Assembly: GCF_026341775.1 (NCBI RefSeq)
Contig: NZ_JAPEOB010000001.1
Location: forward strand, 2,604,001-2,668,000
Direction: 5' to 3'
Source of the DNA: Streptomyces sp. NBC_00654
GTDB taxonomy: Bacteria > Actinomycetota > Actinomycetes > Streptomycetales > Streptomycetaceae
Length of the DNA: 64,000 bases
Numbering within the stretch: the stretch's first letter is position 1; each line of letters starts with the position of its first letter. Below, piece by piece: positions 53,535 through 62,442 of this stretch. The notes under the pieces were generated by a model, which saw only the letters and a program-made list of their open reading frames with translations, was not told the origin of the DNA and searched no databases. The translations under genes were made by a program, and so were the position numbers.

Positions 53535-55082
53535 TCAGTAGGCCCCGCGGCCGTCGGTGACGGCACGCACCGTACGGGCGAGGAGCCCCATGTCCGTGGC
53601 CACCGACCAGTTGTCGACGTACCAGAGGTCGAGCGCGACGGTCTCCTGCCAGGACAGCTCCGACCGCCCGCTGACCTGCCACAGCCCGGTGAGCCCCGGC
53701 TTCACGGAGAGCCGCCGGTGCTCACGCTCGTTGTAGCGGGACACTTCCTCCGGGAGCGGTGGACGGGGTCCCACCAGGGACATCTGCCCCATCAGCACAT
53801 TGACGAGCTGGGGCAGTTCATCGATCGACGTCCGGCGCAGCGCCCTGCCGATCGGAGTCACCCGCGGATCGCGGCGCATCTTGAACATCGGCCCGGCACC
53901 CTCGTCGGCCGCGACGAGCTGCGCCTTGCGGCTCTCCGCGTCCGCCACCATCGTGCGGAACTTCCACATGGTGAACGGCTGATTGTGCTGGCCGTGCCGG
54001 ATCTGGCGGTGGAACACCGGACCGCGCGAGGACATCCGTACGCTCAGTGCCACCGTCAGCATCAGCGGAGCCAGCAGCAGCAGCCCGAGCAGGGCGCCGC
54101 ACCGGTCCATCGCGGTCTTCACCGCCGCCTGCGGGCCGTGGCGCAGCGGCGGCGAGACGTGCAGCAGCGTCAGGCCGGCGACCGCACAGGGCCTGACCCT
54201 GGCCGCGGCGACACCCGAGAGCTCCGAGAGCACGCAGAGGGAGATCCCCCCGTCGTGCAGTCCCCAGCCGAGCCGCCTCAGCCGTTCGCCGGTCAGCTGG
54301 GGGCCGGGGGCCACCAGCACCAGATCCGCCGCGTGCGCGAAGGCCCCGCCCAGTACCGTCGACACATCGTCGTCGGCGGGGCACGAGGCCAGCCGGCCCG
54401 GGACCCGCACATCGTGCTCCAGGGCCACCGGCCCCACCGGTATCGCGGCCACCACGTCATACCCGTGTCCCGTACGGGAGTTGAGGAGGTGAACCGCCCG
54501 GTCGACCCCCGGCGCCTCGCCGACCAGCAGCACCCGCCGCCCCTGCCGCGCGGCCCGGGGCCACCGCCGCAGCTGCGCCACGAGGGAGGCGGACACCAGC
54601 GCCGGCGCGAGTGCGACGATCTCCGTGGCCGGGTCCACGGAACCGCCGGTCACCGTACGCAGCACGGCGAGGGCCCCGATGAGCAGCAGCCAGTCCCCGG
54701 GCACGCCCCAGGCCCCGGGCGCGCCGGGCCCCCCATGGCGCGGCCGCTCCGCGTACCGGCCGCGCGAGGCCCGCAGCCCGGCCCACACGAGACCGGCGAG
54801 CACCGCGGTGGCCAGCGGATCCGCCTGGTCACCGGCGCTCAGGACCGGCCAGGCCGGGAGCGCGAGCCCCACGGCCTCGGTCAGGGCGAGCAGCGCCGGG
54901 TGCCGGCCCGGCCTTCTCCTCGGCCGGCTCGGGCCGGGACGGTCGCGCCGTAACTCCCGGGCCCGCCCCGACTGCTGCGGGGCCATGGCGCGGTACCGGG
55001 ACGCGGCGGTACGGGGACGCGGCGCGCCCCGGAGCCCGACCGGCCCGGATGTATCGGTTTCAGGTGTTTCGACATGCCCCAT
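53535..55082 (-). CDS. Polyprenyl-phosphate sugar-1-P transferase (priming)
   Basis: Priming phosphoglycosyltransferase of 515 residues that starts a repeat unit on undecaprenyl phosphate. N-terminal membrane helices, a CoA-binding-like middle, then the bacterial sugar transferase domain: FHRQIRHGQHNQPFTMWKFRTM, SIDELPQLVNVLMGQMSLVGPRP and KPGLTGLWQVSGR. Leu44 is a TTA codon (54953-54951). ATG 55082 follows GGGGGGT. The frame extends further without homology. The first sugar is not deducible. Confidence 0.9.
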   Translation of the reverse strand: MGHVETPETDTSGPVGLRGAPRPRTAASRYRAMAPQQSGRARELRRDRPGPSRPRRRPGRHPALLALTEAVGLALPAWPVLSAGDQADPLATAVLAGLVWAGLRASRGRYAERPRHGGPGAPGAWGVPGDWLLLIGALAVLRTVTGGSVDPATEIVALAPALVSASLVAQLRRWPRAARQGRRVLLVGEAPGVDRAVHLLNSRTGHGYDVVAAIPVGPVALEHDVRVPGRLASCPADDDVSTVLGGAFAHAADLVLVAPGPQLTGERLRRLGWGLHDGGISLCVLSELSGVAAARVRPCAVAGLTLLHVSPPLRHGPQAAVKTAMDRCGALLGLLLLAPLMLTVALSVRMSSRGPVFHRQIRHGQHNQPFTMWKFRTMVADAESRKAQLVAADEGAGPMFKMRRDPRVTPIGRALRRTSIDELPQLVNVLMGQMSLVGPRPPLPEEVSRYNEREHRRLSVKPGLTGLWQVSGRSELSWQETVALDLWYVDNWSVATDMGLLARTVRAVTDGRGAY

Positions 55083-55645
55083 GGACCCCCCAGTCACGGT
55101 CGCACCCCCACAAACGGGACGCATCCGCCGATCCCATGGACTGACGGATGCGCCCTCGCTCGGTGCACGATATCCACACAGGTGCCATTTCGCTGGAGTT
55201 CTCGTGAAGTTCAGACACATCGGAGGCATGGTCGCCAGGTCCCTTTCGGGGGTGATCTCGCCTTCTGTGTATGGGTGTTGGGATTTGAAGGATTTGAGCA
55301 AGCGCTTGCGGGCGACCGCTTCGGGCTCCGCTCGCGTTCTCAAGTACCCAGGAAACCAGGATGTTTGTATGGCATGGGGAGGGTCCCGTGTTCATGTCCA
55401 CCGGATGGCGTGGACGTGGAGGCGGCTTTGCGGTGGGGCGGCGCATGGGGAGCTTCTGCCCTTCGAAGGGCGGGCCGCACCCTCCGCCCCTCGGGGCGAG
55501 CGGGCTGATGGCCGGGATGTGTGCGTCAGCGGGACGTCAGTGGGACGTCAGCGGGACGGCAGGGCGGGGCCGCAAGCTGTGGGCAGACCAGGTGCCCGTC
55601 GTGGGCACCGACCATCACTGGCCGTAACTTCCGGGGGAGCCCCAC
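55083..55645. other. 563-bp intergenic region
   Basis: Divergent gap. It has CAAGCGCTTG (a palindrome near 55297), AT-richer stretches near 55255-55290, and three GGGACG(T/G)CAG-type units near 55528-55560. It should carry promoters for the priming transferase and the DUF4232 gene. No coding frame here looks real. Confidence 0.5.
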
Positions 55646-56386
55646 ATGCGTACTTCCATCCGTCGTCCCGTTGTTCTCGCCGCGACCGCTGTGGCCGCGC
55701 TCAGCCTGTCGCTGACGGCCTGTGGCGGTGAGGACGGCGCGAAGAGCGACGGCGCCGCGAAGCCGCCGTCGGCGTCGAAGGCCGCCGACGGCGGTGCGGG
55801 TACCTCCGGCTCGGGTACGGGCGGTTCGGACACCGCCGGCTCGACCGCGGGCGGCACCGAGAAGGCCGGTTCGGGGACGGCCGGTTCCGGGGAGTCCGGC
55901 TCCGGGGGTGTGGCCGCGCAGGCGGGCTCGAAGAAGAAGCCGGGCGCCAAGGCCCCGGCCTGCACCGCCGACGACGTGACGGTCTCCGCGGCGAAGCAGG
56001 AGGGCGTGCCCACCACGCACATCACGCTCACCGCGAAGAACGTCTCGGGCCGCGCCTGCACGCTGTTGAAGTACCCGCTGCTCGCGTTCGGTGACCTTCC
56101 CCAGACCTCGAAGGACGTTCCGCCGGTCGCCAAGAGCAACCCCGGCGTCCCGATCGTGCTGGAGGCCGGCGCCCCGGCCTACGCGGCCGTCCGCGTCAAC
56201 AACGGCGGCGTCGATGACAAGAACCACGCCGTCACCTCGTTCTACGTGAACTTCTTCGCCACCGACGGCCCCGCCGAGGGCAGCAAGACCGTCACCGCGC
56301 CCAAGGGCGGCATCGCCGTCGACGACGCCGCGGCCAAGACCGGCTACTGGACCTACGAGCTGCGCAACGGCGCCGACGACTTCTAG
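55646..56386 (+). CDS. DUF4232 lipoprotein
   Basis: Lipoprotein of 246 residues. Signal peptide and lipobox LTAC (Cys 26), then a Gly/Ser/Thr linker with GTGGSDTAGSTAGG-type repeats, then DUF4232 (about 105-246): VSAAKQEGVPTTHITLTAKNVSGRACTLL split by the usual beta pattern. DUF4232 proteins are common Streptomyces cell-surface proteins of unknown role. A GGGGGAG site precedes the ATG. Single-gene unit. Confidence 0.87.
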   Translation: MRTSIRRPVVLAATAVAALSLSLTACGGEDGAKSDGAAKPPSASKAADGGAGTSGSGTGGSDTAGSTAGGTEKAGSGTAGSGESGSGGVAAQAGSKKKPGAKAPACTADDVTVSAAKQEGVPTTHITLTAKNVSGRACTLLKYPLLAFGDLPQTSKDVPPVAKSNPGVPIVLEAGAPAYAAVRVNNGGVDDKNHAVTSFYVNFFATDGPAEGSKTVTAPKGGIAVDDAAAKTGYWTYELRNGADDF

Positions 56387-56394
56387 GGAAGGCG

Positions 56395-56466
56395 AACGGC
56401 GCCGGCCGGACCCATGGGTTCTGAACGGCGCCGGCCGGCTCCGGAGACTCCGTACGGCGCCGGCCG
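56395..56466 (+). repeat. Three copies of ACGGCGCCGGCCG
   Basis: Units at 56396, 56424 and 56454, near-28-30-bp apart; the last two are followed by GGAGACTCCGTA. Palindromic cores (GGCGCC, CGGCCG) could form hairpins that terminate the DUF4232 transcript. The rest of the gap to 56656 has CTCACCTG-type repeats only. Confidence 0.65.
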
Positions 56467-56656
56467 TTTCTGGAGACTCCGTAAGGCACCAGACCTCCGA
56501 GGCACCCCCGAGCCTTGGCGGAACCGCGTCCATCCGCTCACCGAGCGGGTGGACGCGTTCGTGTGCGGGGCCATCCGGAGCGGCGGACGCTCACCCGCAC
56601 ACCCGTTCACCTGCTCACCTGCTCACCCGCTCTTGTCCGGGTGGGGAGCACCGGTC

Positions 56657-58561
56657 TCATCGGGTCAGAAGGTCTCCTGTGCGGTCGTGGGCGCCGATGC
56701 CCTCGAAGCCGCCGACTCCTTCGTGGCCTTCGTGGCCTTCGTGGGCCTCGTGGCTCTCGGCCCCGTCGAAGCCGTCGGGGCGGCTGATGGGGTGATCCAG
56801 GAGGATCTCGTCCGCGACGGCGAATCCCTTCGTCAAGGTCAGGGCATGCGGTGCGAGCTCCGCGACGACGTCCTCGGCGGCGTCGGGAAGCTGCCTCACC
56901 TGGGCACTGGTCAGGTATCCGTCCGCGAGCAGGTCCCCACTGTGGGCCGCGATGCGACGAAGGGCGAACAACCGGTGCAGCTGGTGCAGTTGGCGCCGCG
57001 CCTCCGGGTGTGGAGCCTCGTCGGCGGCATCCAGCAGCGCCTGCGCCGCGTGGCGGTGGGCGTAGGCGTCGACCAGTTCCAGGGCCGGTGTGACGGTGGC
57101 GTTCCACCGGTTGAGCGGATTGCCCGCAGGTCCGCCGCGCAGGCGGGTCCGCGCGCGCCCGTGCCAGACGCGCTCGATGTCCGACAGCAGGTCCTGGAGA
57201 AAGACGGGGTCGCCGAGGTCGCGGGCCTCCGGGGGCGTCTCCCGGGACACCTTCGGCGTGAAGTGTCCGAGAAGCATCTCACCGGCGGCCTTGACCCAGA
57301 TGACAAGGTTGTCGCCCTCCGCGGTGATGGTTCCCTCGTTGGCCGCCAGCTGGCCTGCGATCCCGTTGGCCAGGAAGAGCCCCTGCGCACCGCAGCGTTC
57401 GCGGCACTCGGTCATGACGGCGCGGGCCCGCCAGGTGATCCAGCCCTTGGCGACGGCCGCGAACCGCTCACCGTTCTCCCGCTCCGACTCCGGGGACCGC
57501 GCCCATCGCCGTACCGCGGCGCGGTGCAGGAAGGTCGCGGCGTAGGTGGTGGCGATGGCGTCGAGGAGCGGAGTGTGATGGCTGCGGTGGGCGAACAGGG
57601 GGACGCTGCCGCCGGCGGACACCCCGGAGGTCCGCCGTGTGTGGGCGTGCCGCACGGCCACCGCCAGCGCGTGGCGCGTGACGCCGAGGCTGTAGGCGCT
57701 CATACAGAGCTTCCCGGCCGTGACGCGGCCTATGGAGTGCAGGAAGCGCTTGCGCGGGCTGCCGACCGAACTGGTGAAGACACCGTCCGGTGTGAGCTGT
57801 CCGTGGGCGGACTGGAGAAGCGCCGTGTGCGGCAGCCGGACCTGGTCGAAGGAGGTCGCACAGTGGTCGACGGAAGCGGTGGCCGTCTGCGGCAGCCTGC
57901 GTATCCCGACTCCCGGCATCGGGCGCCCGGACGCGTCGCTGAGCTCGGCGAGGAAGAGGAAGACGCCCCGGTCCTTGCCGTCGACGATCAGGCGGGCGGC
58001 GACGACGGTGCTCTTGGGGCCACCGGTGGAGCTGGTGTTCGGCATGAACTTGCGGGCGGCGGCACTGGGCGTGTGCAGCGTGAACGCGCGTGCGGCCGGG
58101 TCGTAGGTCGCCGTGGTCTCCAGCTGCGCGGCGCTGTTGCCGTGTCCGCTCTCCGTACACAGAAACGTTCCTGTGCGCCGCAGCTCGGTGAACTCCCGCA
58201 GATCGCGCTCCGGGCCCGCCGTGTGGTCGACGAGGCTCCCCAGGAAGAGGTTGTAGTGAATGCTCGCCACGGTGCCCAGCCCCGCGTCCACCGGGCCGAC
58301 CCACTCGTGCAGCGCCGTGAGCCGCTCCACATCGGCCACGAAGTCCTCGGGACTGTCGAGCGCGTCGTTGATCAGACGTAAACGCTCGTAGGACAGCGCG
58401 GCGCGCCCGGAGGGCGACAGCCCTTCCCGGAAGCGGAACGGCTCGGTGCTGAACAGCTTTCGCCAGGGCTCGTGAAGCTCCGGCCGGTCGCCGAAGAGCG
58501 CACGCGTCAACGCCGCGACGGTCGAAGCTGCCTGGTCGGAAGGGAGGGAGGAGATGATCAC
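56657..58561 (-). CDS. Acyl-CoA oxidase/dehydrogenase-like protein
   Basis: Acyl-CoA oxidase-like flavoprotein of 634 residues (GTG start). Marks: SIHYNLFLGSLVDH, the flavin motif FLCTESGHGNSAAQLET, and AANEGTITAEGDNLV with the catalytic Glu. The size and C-terminal helical domain match ACOX rather than the 380-residue dehydrogenases. The tail has HEAHEGHEGHEG, a His/Glu repeat. Leu61 is a TTA codon (58381-58379), so bldA control is possible. Substrate unknown; no partner genes nearby. Confidence 0.82.
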   Translation of the reverse strand: MIISSLPSDQAASTVAALTRALFGDRPELHEPWRKLFSTEPFRFREGLSPSGRAALSYERLRLINDALDSPEDFVADVERLTALHEWVGPVDAGLGTVASIHYNLFLGSLVDHTAGPERDLREFTELRRTGTFLCTESGHGNSAAQLETTATYDPAARAFTLHTPSAAARKFMPNTSSTGGPKSTVVAARLIVDGKDRGVFLFLAELSDASGRPMPGVGIRRLPQTATASVDHCATSFDQVRLPHTALLQSAHGQLTPDGVFTSSVGSPRKRFLHSIGRVTAGKLCMSAYSLGVTRHALAVAVRHAHTRRTSGVSAGGSVPLFAHRSHHTPLLDAIATTYAATFLHRAAVRRWARSPESERENGERFAAVAKGWITWRARAVMTECRERCGAQGLFLANGIAGQLAANEGTITAEGDNLVIWVKAAGEMLLGHFTPKVSRETPPEARDLGDPVFLQDLLSDIERVWHGRARTRLRGGPAGNPLNRWNATVTPALELVDAYAHRHAAQALLDAADEAPHPEARRQLHQLHRLFALRRIAAHSGDLLADGYLTSAQVRQLPDAAEDVVAELAPHALTLTKGFAVADEILLDHPISRPDGFDGAESHEAHEGHEGHEGVGGFEGIGAHDRTGDLLTR

Positions 58562-58611
58562 GCTTCGGAACGCTAGCCCACACGTTCGGTTGCGACGGAG
58601 AGATGATCATC
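58551..58611. promoter_or_regulatory. Repeated GAGATGATCA at acyl-CoA oxidase promoter
   Basis: GAGATGATCA occurs at 58551-58560 (at the start codon) and 58600-58609, 49 bp apart; the second is part of the perfect palindrome GATGATCATC (58602-58611). A candidate operator. The rest of the 386-bp gap to 58947 has no gene I can support. Confidence 0.4.
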
Positions 58612-58857
58612 ACGATTAGGAGCCGCCGGATGACGGTATGTGCTCCGTTCCGCGGCACGGGAAACCTTGATCGCGGAATGGGCGGAAAGTCTGGTAGCGC
58701 TGGATCTCACGGTCGTACGACAGCCTTCCCGCGCTCCTCGTCGTCCGGGGCGATCACTTCGTCCGCCGCGCGGCCCGCCGCGCCCGTTTCCACGCCCCGG
58801 TCCGCTTCACCCCCTCAGGGCCGGCGGGCCCGGGGGACAGGACCTGAGGAACGCCTG

Positions 58858-58904
58858 CGGGGCGGGGCGTACGCCGACGTGGTGCCGGGGTACGCCCCGC
58901 CCCG
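58858..58904. terminator. 15-bp perfect stem after drrB-like gene
   Basis: Bases 58858-58872 pair perfectly with 58890-58904 (core GGGCGGGGCGTAC / GTACGCCCCGCCC), loop 17 nt. It lies 44 bp past the stop of the transporter permease and should end that operon. Confidence 0.75.
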
Positions 58905-58947
58905 GGTGGGCCGGGTCGTAAGGGTTGGTCCGAAGCCGATGTGCGGG

Positions 58948-59739
58948 TTACTTCGGGTCGTGGTGGAACTTGGAGGTGGACCAGAGGTAGCCGAGGGTGG
59001 TGAGGCCGAGGGACCAGGCGAGGGTGAGCCAGCCGTTGTGGCCGATCCCGGTGCCGAGGAGCAGGCCGCGGAGGGTCTCGATGGCGGGGGTGAAGGGCTG
59101 GTACTCGGCGATCGGCCGGAACCAGCCGGGCATGGTGTCGACGGGGATGAAGGCGCTGGACAGGAGCGGGAGCAGGATCATCGGGAGGGCGTTGTTGCTG
59201 GCGGCCTCGGCGTTCGGGCTGATGAGGCCCATACCGACGGCGATCCAGGTGAGCGCGGTCGCGAAGAGGACGAGGAGTCCGAGGGCCGCGGCCCATTCCA
59301 GGGCCGTGGCGTCGGTGGAGCGGAACCCGATGGCGACGGCGACGGCGCCCACGAGGAGCACGCTCATCACGCACTGCAGGACACTGCCGACGACATGCCC
59401 GACCAGGACCGAGCCGCGGTGGATCGCCATCGTGCGGAAGCGGGCCATGATCCCCTCGGTCATGTCGTTGGACACCGAGACCGCCGTGCCGATGGTGGTG
59501 CTCCCGATCGTCATGAGCAGCAGGCCCGGCACGATGTAGGCGATGTAGGCGGAGCGGTCGGCGCCCGCGCCGCCGATGCCGGCGCTCATCACGTCGCCGA
59601 AGATGTAGACGAAGAGCAGCAGCATCATGACCGGCGTGAGCAGCAGGTTCAGTGTCAGGGACGGATAGCGCCGGGCGTGCAGCAGGTTCCGGCGGAGCAT
59701 CGTGGAGGAGTCGCGGACGGCGAGGGAGAGGGAACTCAT
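58948..59739 (-). CDS. ABC-2 type permease (DrrB-like)
   Basis: ABC transporter membrane subunit of 263 residues with six helices, DrrB type: VYIFGDVMSAGIGG early, SVSNDMTEGIMARFRTMAI in the conserved middle, and SSAFIPVDTMPGWFRPIAEYQP. Pairs with the ATPase encoded directly upstream (ATGA overlap). Such pumps export drugs or lipids; substrate unknown. TAA stop. Confidence 0.9.
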   Translation of the reverse strand: MSSLSLAVRDSSTMLRRNLLHARRYPSLTLNLLLTPVMMLLLFVYIFGDVMSAGIGGAGADRSAYIAYIVPGLLLMTIGSTTIGTAVSVSNDMTEGIMARFRTMAIHRGSVLVGHVVGSVLQCVMSVLLVGAVAVAIGFRSTDATALEWAAALGLLVLFATALTWIAVGMGLISPNAEAASNNALPMILLPLLSSAFIPVDTMPGWFRPIAEYQPFTPAIETLRGLLLGTGIGHNGWLTLAWSLGLTTLGYLWSTSKFHHDPK

Positions 59740-60764
59740 CGGGCGTTCTCCTTGGACTGGTCTGCCTGGGACGTGGTGCCGGCGGTGCCGGCGGTGCCGG
59801 TGCTGGTGCTGGTCAGGGCGAAGAAGACGTCGTCGAGATCGGGGGTGTGGACGGTCAGCTCGTCGGCCTCGACACCGGCGGAGTCGAGCCAGTCGAGGAT
59901 GGAGCGCAGTTCGCGCTGGCTGCCGTCGCTGGGGATCTGGAGGGTGAGCGCCTCGTCGTTCCGGGTGGACCCGTGCAGGGCGGACGCCGCGGAGCGGTGG
60001 GCGGCGGGGTCGGTGAAGCGGAGCCGTACGTGTCCGCCGGGCACGAGCCGTTTCAGTTCGTCGGCGGTGCCCTCCGCGGCGATCCGGCCGTCGTGGAGGA
60101 CGGCGATACGGTCGGCGAGCTCGTCGGCCTCGTCCAGGTACTGGGTCGTGAGCAGGACCGTCACCCCGCCGGAGACGAGTTCACGGATGATGCCCCACAT
60201 GTTGTGGCGGGAGCGCGGGTCCAGGCCCGTGGTCGGCTCGTCGAGGAAGATGATCCGCGGGCTCCCGACCAGCGTCATCGCGATGTCCAGACGCCGCTTC
60301 ATCCCGCCCGAGTACGTCGAGGCGGGCTTCCCCGCGGCCTCCGTCAGACCGAACCGCTCCAGGAGCCCGGCGGTGACCCGCCGCCCCTCCGCCCTGGACA
60401 GGTGGTGCAGGTCCGCCATGAGGAGCATGTTCTCCGTGCCGGTGATCAGCCCGTCGACCGCGGAGAACTGCCCCGTGACCCCGATCGCCGCCCGCACCGC
60501 CTGCGGCTCGACCGCCGGATCATGACCCCCCACACGCACATCACCACCGTCCGCCGTGACGAGCGTGGACAGGATCTTCACCGCGGTCGTCTTACCGGCA
60601 CCGTTCGGCCCCAGCAACGCGAACACCGACCCGGCCGGAACACACAGATCGACACCGTCCAGCACGACCTTGCCACCGTACGACTTACGAAGACCGAGGG
60701 CGGAGACGGCGGCCGGCGGACGACCGTCGCTCTTCCTGGATGTGGGCATGACAGAAGAAGACAT
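59736..60764 (-). CDS. ABC transporter ATPase (DrrA-like)
   Basis: ATP-binding subunit of 342 residues: Walker A LLGPNGAGKTTAVKIL, signature YSGGMKRRLDIAM, Walker B RIIFLDEPTTGLDP, H-loop in LLTTQYLDEADEL. The C-terminal domain is that of DrrA. Start at 60764 after GGGGAGAG; an ATG five codons on is possible. Microrepeat of GGTGCCGGC encodes the GTAGTAGTT tail. Confidence 0.92.
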   Translation of the reverse strand: MSSSVMPTSRKSDGRPPAAVSALGLRKSYGGKVVLDGVDLCVPAGSVFALLGPNGAGKTTAVKILSTLVTADGGDVRVGGHDPAVEPQAVRAAIGVTGQFSAVDGLITGTENMLLMADLHHLSRAEGRRVTAGLLERFGLTEAAGKPASTYSGGMKRRLDIAMTLVGSPRIIFLDEPTTGLDPRSRHNMWGIIRELVSGGVTVLLTTQYLDEADELADRIAVLHDGRIAAEGTADELKRLVPGGHVRLRFTDPAAHRSAASALHGSTRNDEALTLQIPSDGSQRELRSILDWLDSAGVEADELTVHTPDLDDVFFALTSTSTGTAGTAGTTSQADQSKENAR

Positions 60765-60810
60765 GGGGCTCTCCCCGATCGAAGGCTGGAATGGATGAGG
60801 CGGTGAACTC

Positions 60811-61653
60811 TCAGGCGCGGGCCCGGCGGATGTCGATGTTGCCGTGCCGGGTCCTGGCGCGGACCTCGACGGTGTCCTCGGTCTTCCCCGGGGTCTCGGA
60901 CGAGGTGAGCGTGTTGCGCACCTGTCCACGGCCGGAGCTGACGTCGAGCCACGCTGCCGTGCCCTCGCGGACGCCGACCTCGATGGCGCCGTACCTGGTT
61001 TCCAACTGGACGGTTCCACTGGCGACTTCGGCGACGCGCAGGGCGCCGTGGGCGGTGGTGGCGGTGACGGAGCTCTCGGCGCGCTCGATGTGGATGTCGC
61101 CGTTGGCGCCGCTGACGCGCAGTTCGCCGGTCGCGGCGCCGATGGTTGTGGTGCCGTGCGAGTTCTTGAGGACGGCGGTGCCGTCGACGAGGCCGACGCG
61201 CAGGCTGCCGGAGCTGGTGGTGATCTCGGCGGGGCCCTCGACGCGGTCGACGGTGATCGATCCGTGGGCGGCGGTCAGTTTCAGCGGGCCGGTCGTGTCG
61301 AGGCGGACGTCGCCGGACGAGGTCTTCACCTGGACCTCGCCGAGCCGGCCCTCGCCGAGCACCTGGGTCCAGGCCCCGGTCAGGTCGATGCGCGAGTCCG
61401 CGGGCAGGTCGACCGCCACATCGACGATGCCGGTGGGCCCGATGAGATGGCGCTGTTTCGCCCTGATGGTCAGGACGCCGTTCGTGCAGGTGACTTCGGT
61501 CTGATCGGCGGCCCGTACGTCCTTGTCCTTCTTCGGGTCGCGGGGCCGTACCTCGACGACCGTGTCGGGGCGGTCGGTGGCGGTGAACTGGATGGATCCC
61601 GCGTCCACCCGGGCGGTGACCGAGATCGGCTGGGGAGTGTCGAACGAAGGCAT
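60811..61653 (-). CDS. DUF4097-family beta-strand repeat protein
   Basis: Protein of 280 residues, right-handed beta-repeat (DUF4097/DUF4098). Repeated units such as VKTSSGDVRLDTTG, ITTSSGSLRVGLVDG and TTAHGALRVAEVASG are spaced about 20 residues apart. No signal peptide is visible, so it is probably cytoplasmic. It lies between an RHH gene and drrAB in an order I know from other streptomycetes. The role is unknown. 46 bp before drrA. Confidence 0.87.
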   Translation of the reverse strand: MPSFDTPQPISVTARVDAGSIQFTATDRPDTVVEVRPRDPKKDKDVRAADQTEVTCTNGVLTIRAKQRHLIGPTGIVDVAVDLPADSRIDLTGAWTQVLGEGRLGEVQVKTSSGDVRLDTTGPLKLTAAHGSITVDRVEGPAEITTSSGSLRVGLVDGTAVLKNSHGTTTIGAATGELRVSGANGDIHIERAESSVTATTAHGALRVAEVASGTVQLETRYGAIEVGVREGTAAWLDVSSGRGQVRNTLTSSETPGKTEDTVEVRARTRHGNIDIRRARA

Positions 61654-61744
61654 GGCTGTCCCGTCCTCTTGGCTCTCTGGCACGTCCTCGCTGGTGGGAC
61701 GTGTGTGTGGGTGGGTGAAGCAGTACGGGGCGGGGGTGCGGCTG

Positions 61745-61927
61745 GGGCGTGTGTCGAAAGTGGCGCCGTCCGCCCGAAGGGCGGGGCTCACGGAGTCCGG
61801 TGCGTGCGATCGCAAGGCGGAGGAGTGTTCTCGTACTGGACGTACACGGACACTCCGACAACGCCGACAACGCGGCGAGCCCCCGTGCCGGGCGTCGCGA
61901 GCCAGGCGGGACTTTCGACACACGCCC
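61745..61927. mobile_element. 183-bp MITE-like element with 17-bp inverted ends
   Basis: GGGCGTGTGTCGAAAGT (61745-61761) is matched by a perfect inverted copy (61911-61927). No transposase frame lies inside; the interior holds a CCGCCC-GAA-GGGCGG hairpin (61770-61784). This is the shape of a non-autonomous DNA transposon. The right end touches the stop codon of the RHH gene and gives its last base. Target duplication is not clear: TA on the right, TG on the left. Confidence 0.7.
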
Positions 61928-62442
61928 TAGTGCACCCAGCCCGTGAAGCTCTGGCCGATGGCCCTGGCCTTCTCGGAGGTACGGGGGGTGGTGCCGCCCG
62001 CGTCGACGGCGGCCGACACGACACGTACGAGCCACGAGTTGACCGACAGGCCCTCGCGGTTCGCGGCCTCCTCGGCGCGGGTCTTGAGCTGGGCCGACAG
62101 GCGCAGATTGACGCGCGCGGCGCCGCCCGTGTCCGTGCCGGCGGGTACCGGAGCCGGGGCCGGCGCAGGCGCGCCCAGTGGTCCGGTCCGGTCCTCGTGC
62201 TGTGGCAGCACCACCACGAAGTCGGGGTCGAGGCCCCGCAGCCGTACGTCGACCGAACCGGGGGCGAGTTCACGGGTGATCTCGTCCACAGCGGCGGAGA
62301 GCACATTGAGCATGGCCAGCCGGGCGGCCGACTCCAGCGGAGCGGTCAGCAGCTCTGCCAGCTCGCGGGCTTCGTCACCCCCGGCTTCGGCGGCCACCGC
62401 GAGTTCCCTGCGGAGCGTTTCGACGTACGGCGTGAGGTCCAT
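61927..62442 (-). CDS. RHH/HicB-like DNA-binding regulator
   Basis: Protein of 171 residues. The C-terminal third is a ribbon-helix-helix domain of HicB-antitoxin type (NLRLSAQLKTRAEEAA, then SVNSWLVRVVSAAV); the N-terminal part is helical with EITRELAPGSVDVRL, linked by a Pro/Ala run. No HicA toxin is adjacent. It probably represses its own operon (DUF4097, drrA, drrB). The TAG stop takes its last base from the MITE-like element, so the original stop context was altered. Confidence 0.82.
   Translation of the reverse strand: MDLTPYVETLRRELAVAAEAGGDEARELAELLTAPLESAARLAMLNVLSAAVDEITRELAPGSVDVRLRGLDPDFVVVLPQHEDRTGPLGAPAPAPAPVPAGTDTGGAARVNLRLSAQLKTRAEEAANREGLSVNSWLVRVVSAAVDAGGTTPRTSEKARAIGQSFTGWVH

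Noticed and set aside
58603..58921. Small plus-strand gene between the oxidase and the transporter (starts at 58603 or 58640)
   Set aside because: Products become Arg/Pro/Gly-rich after about 30 residues, match nothing known, and overlap the strong terminator hairpin.
61927..62442. Complete HicAB toxin-antitoxin system
   Set aside because: Only the RHH/HicB-like protein is present; no HicA-size dsRBD-like gene lies beside it, and the next genes are DUF4097 and a transporter.
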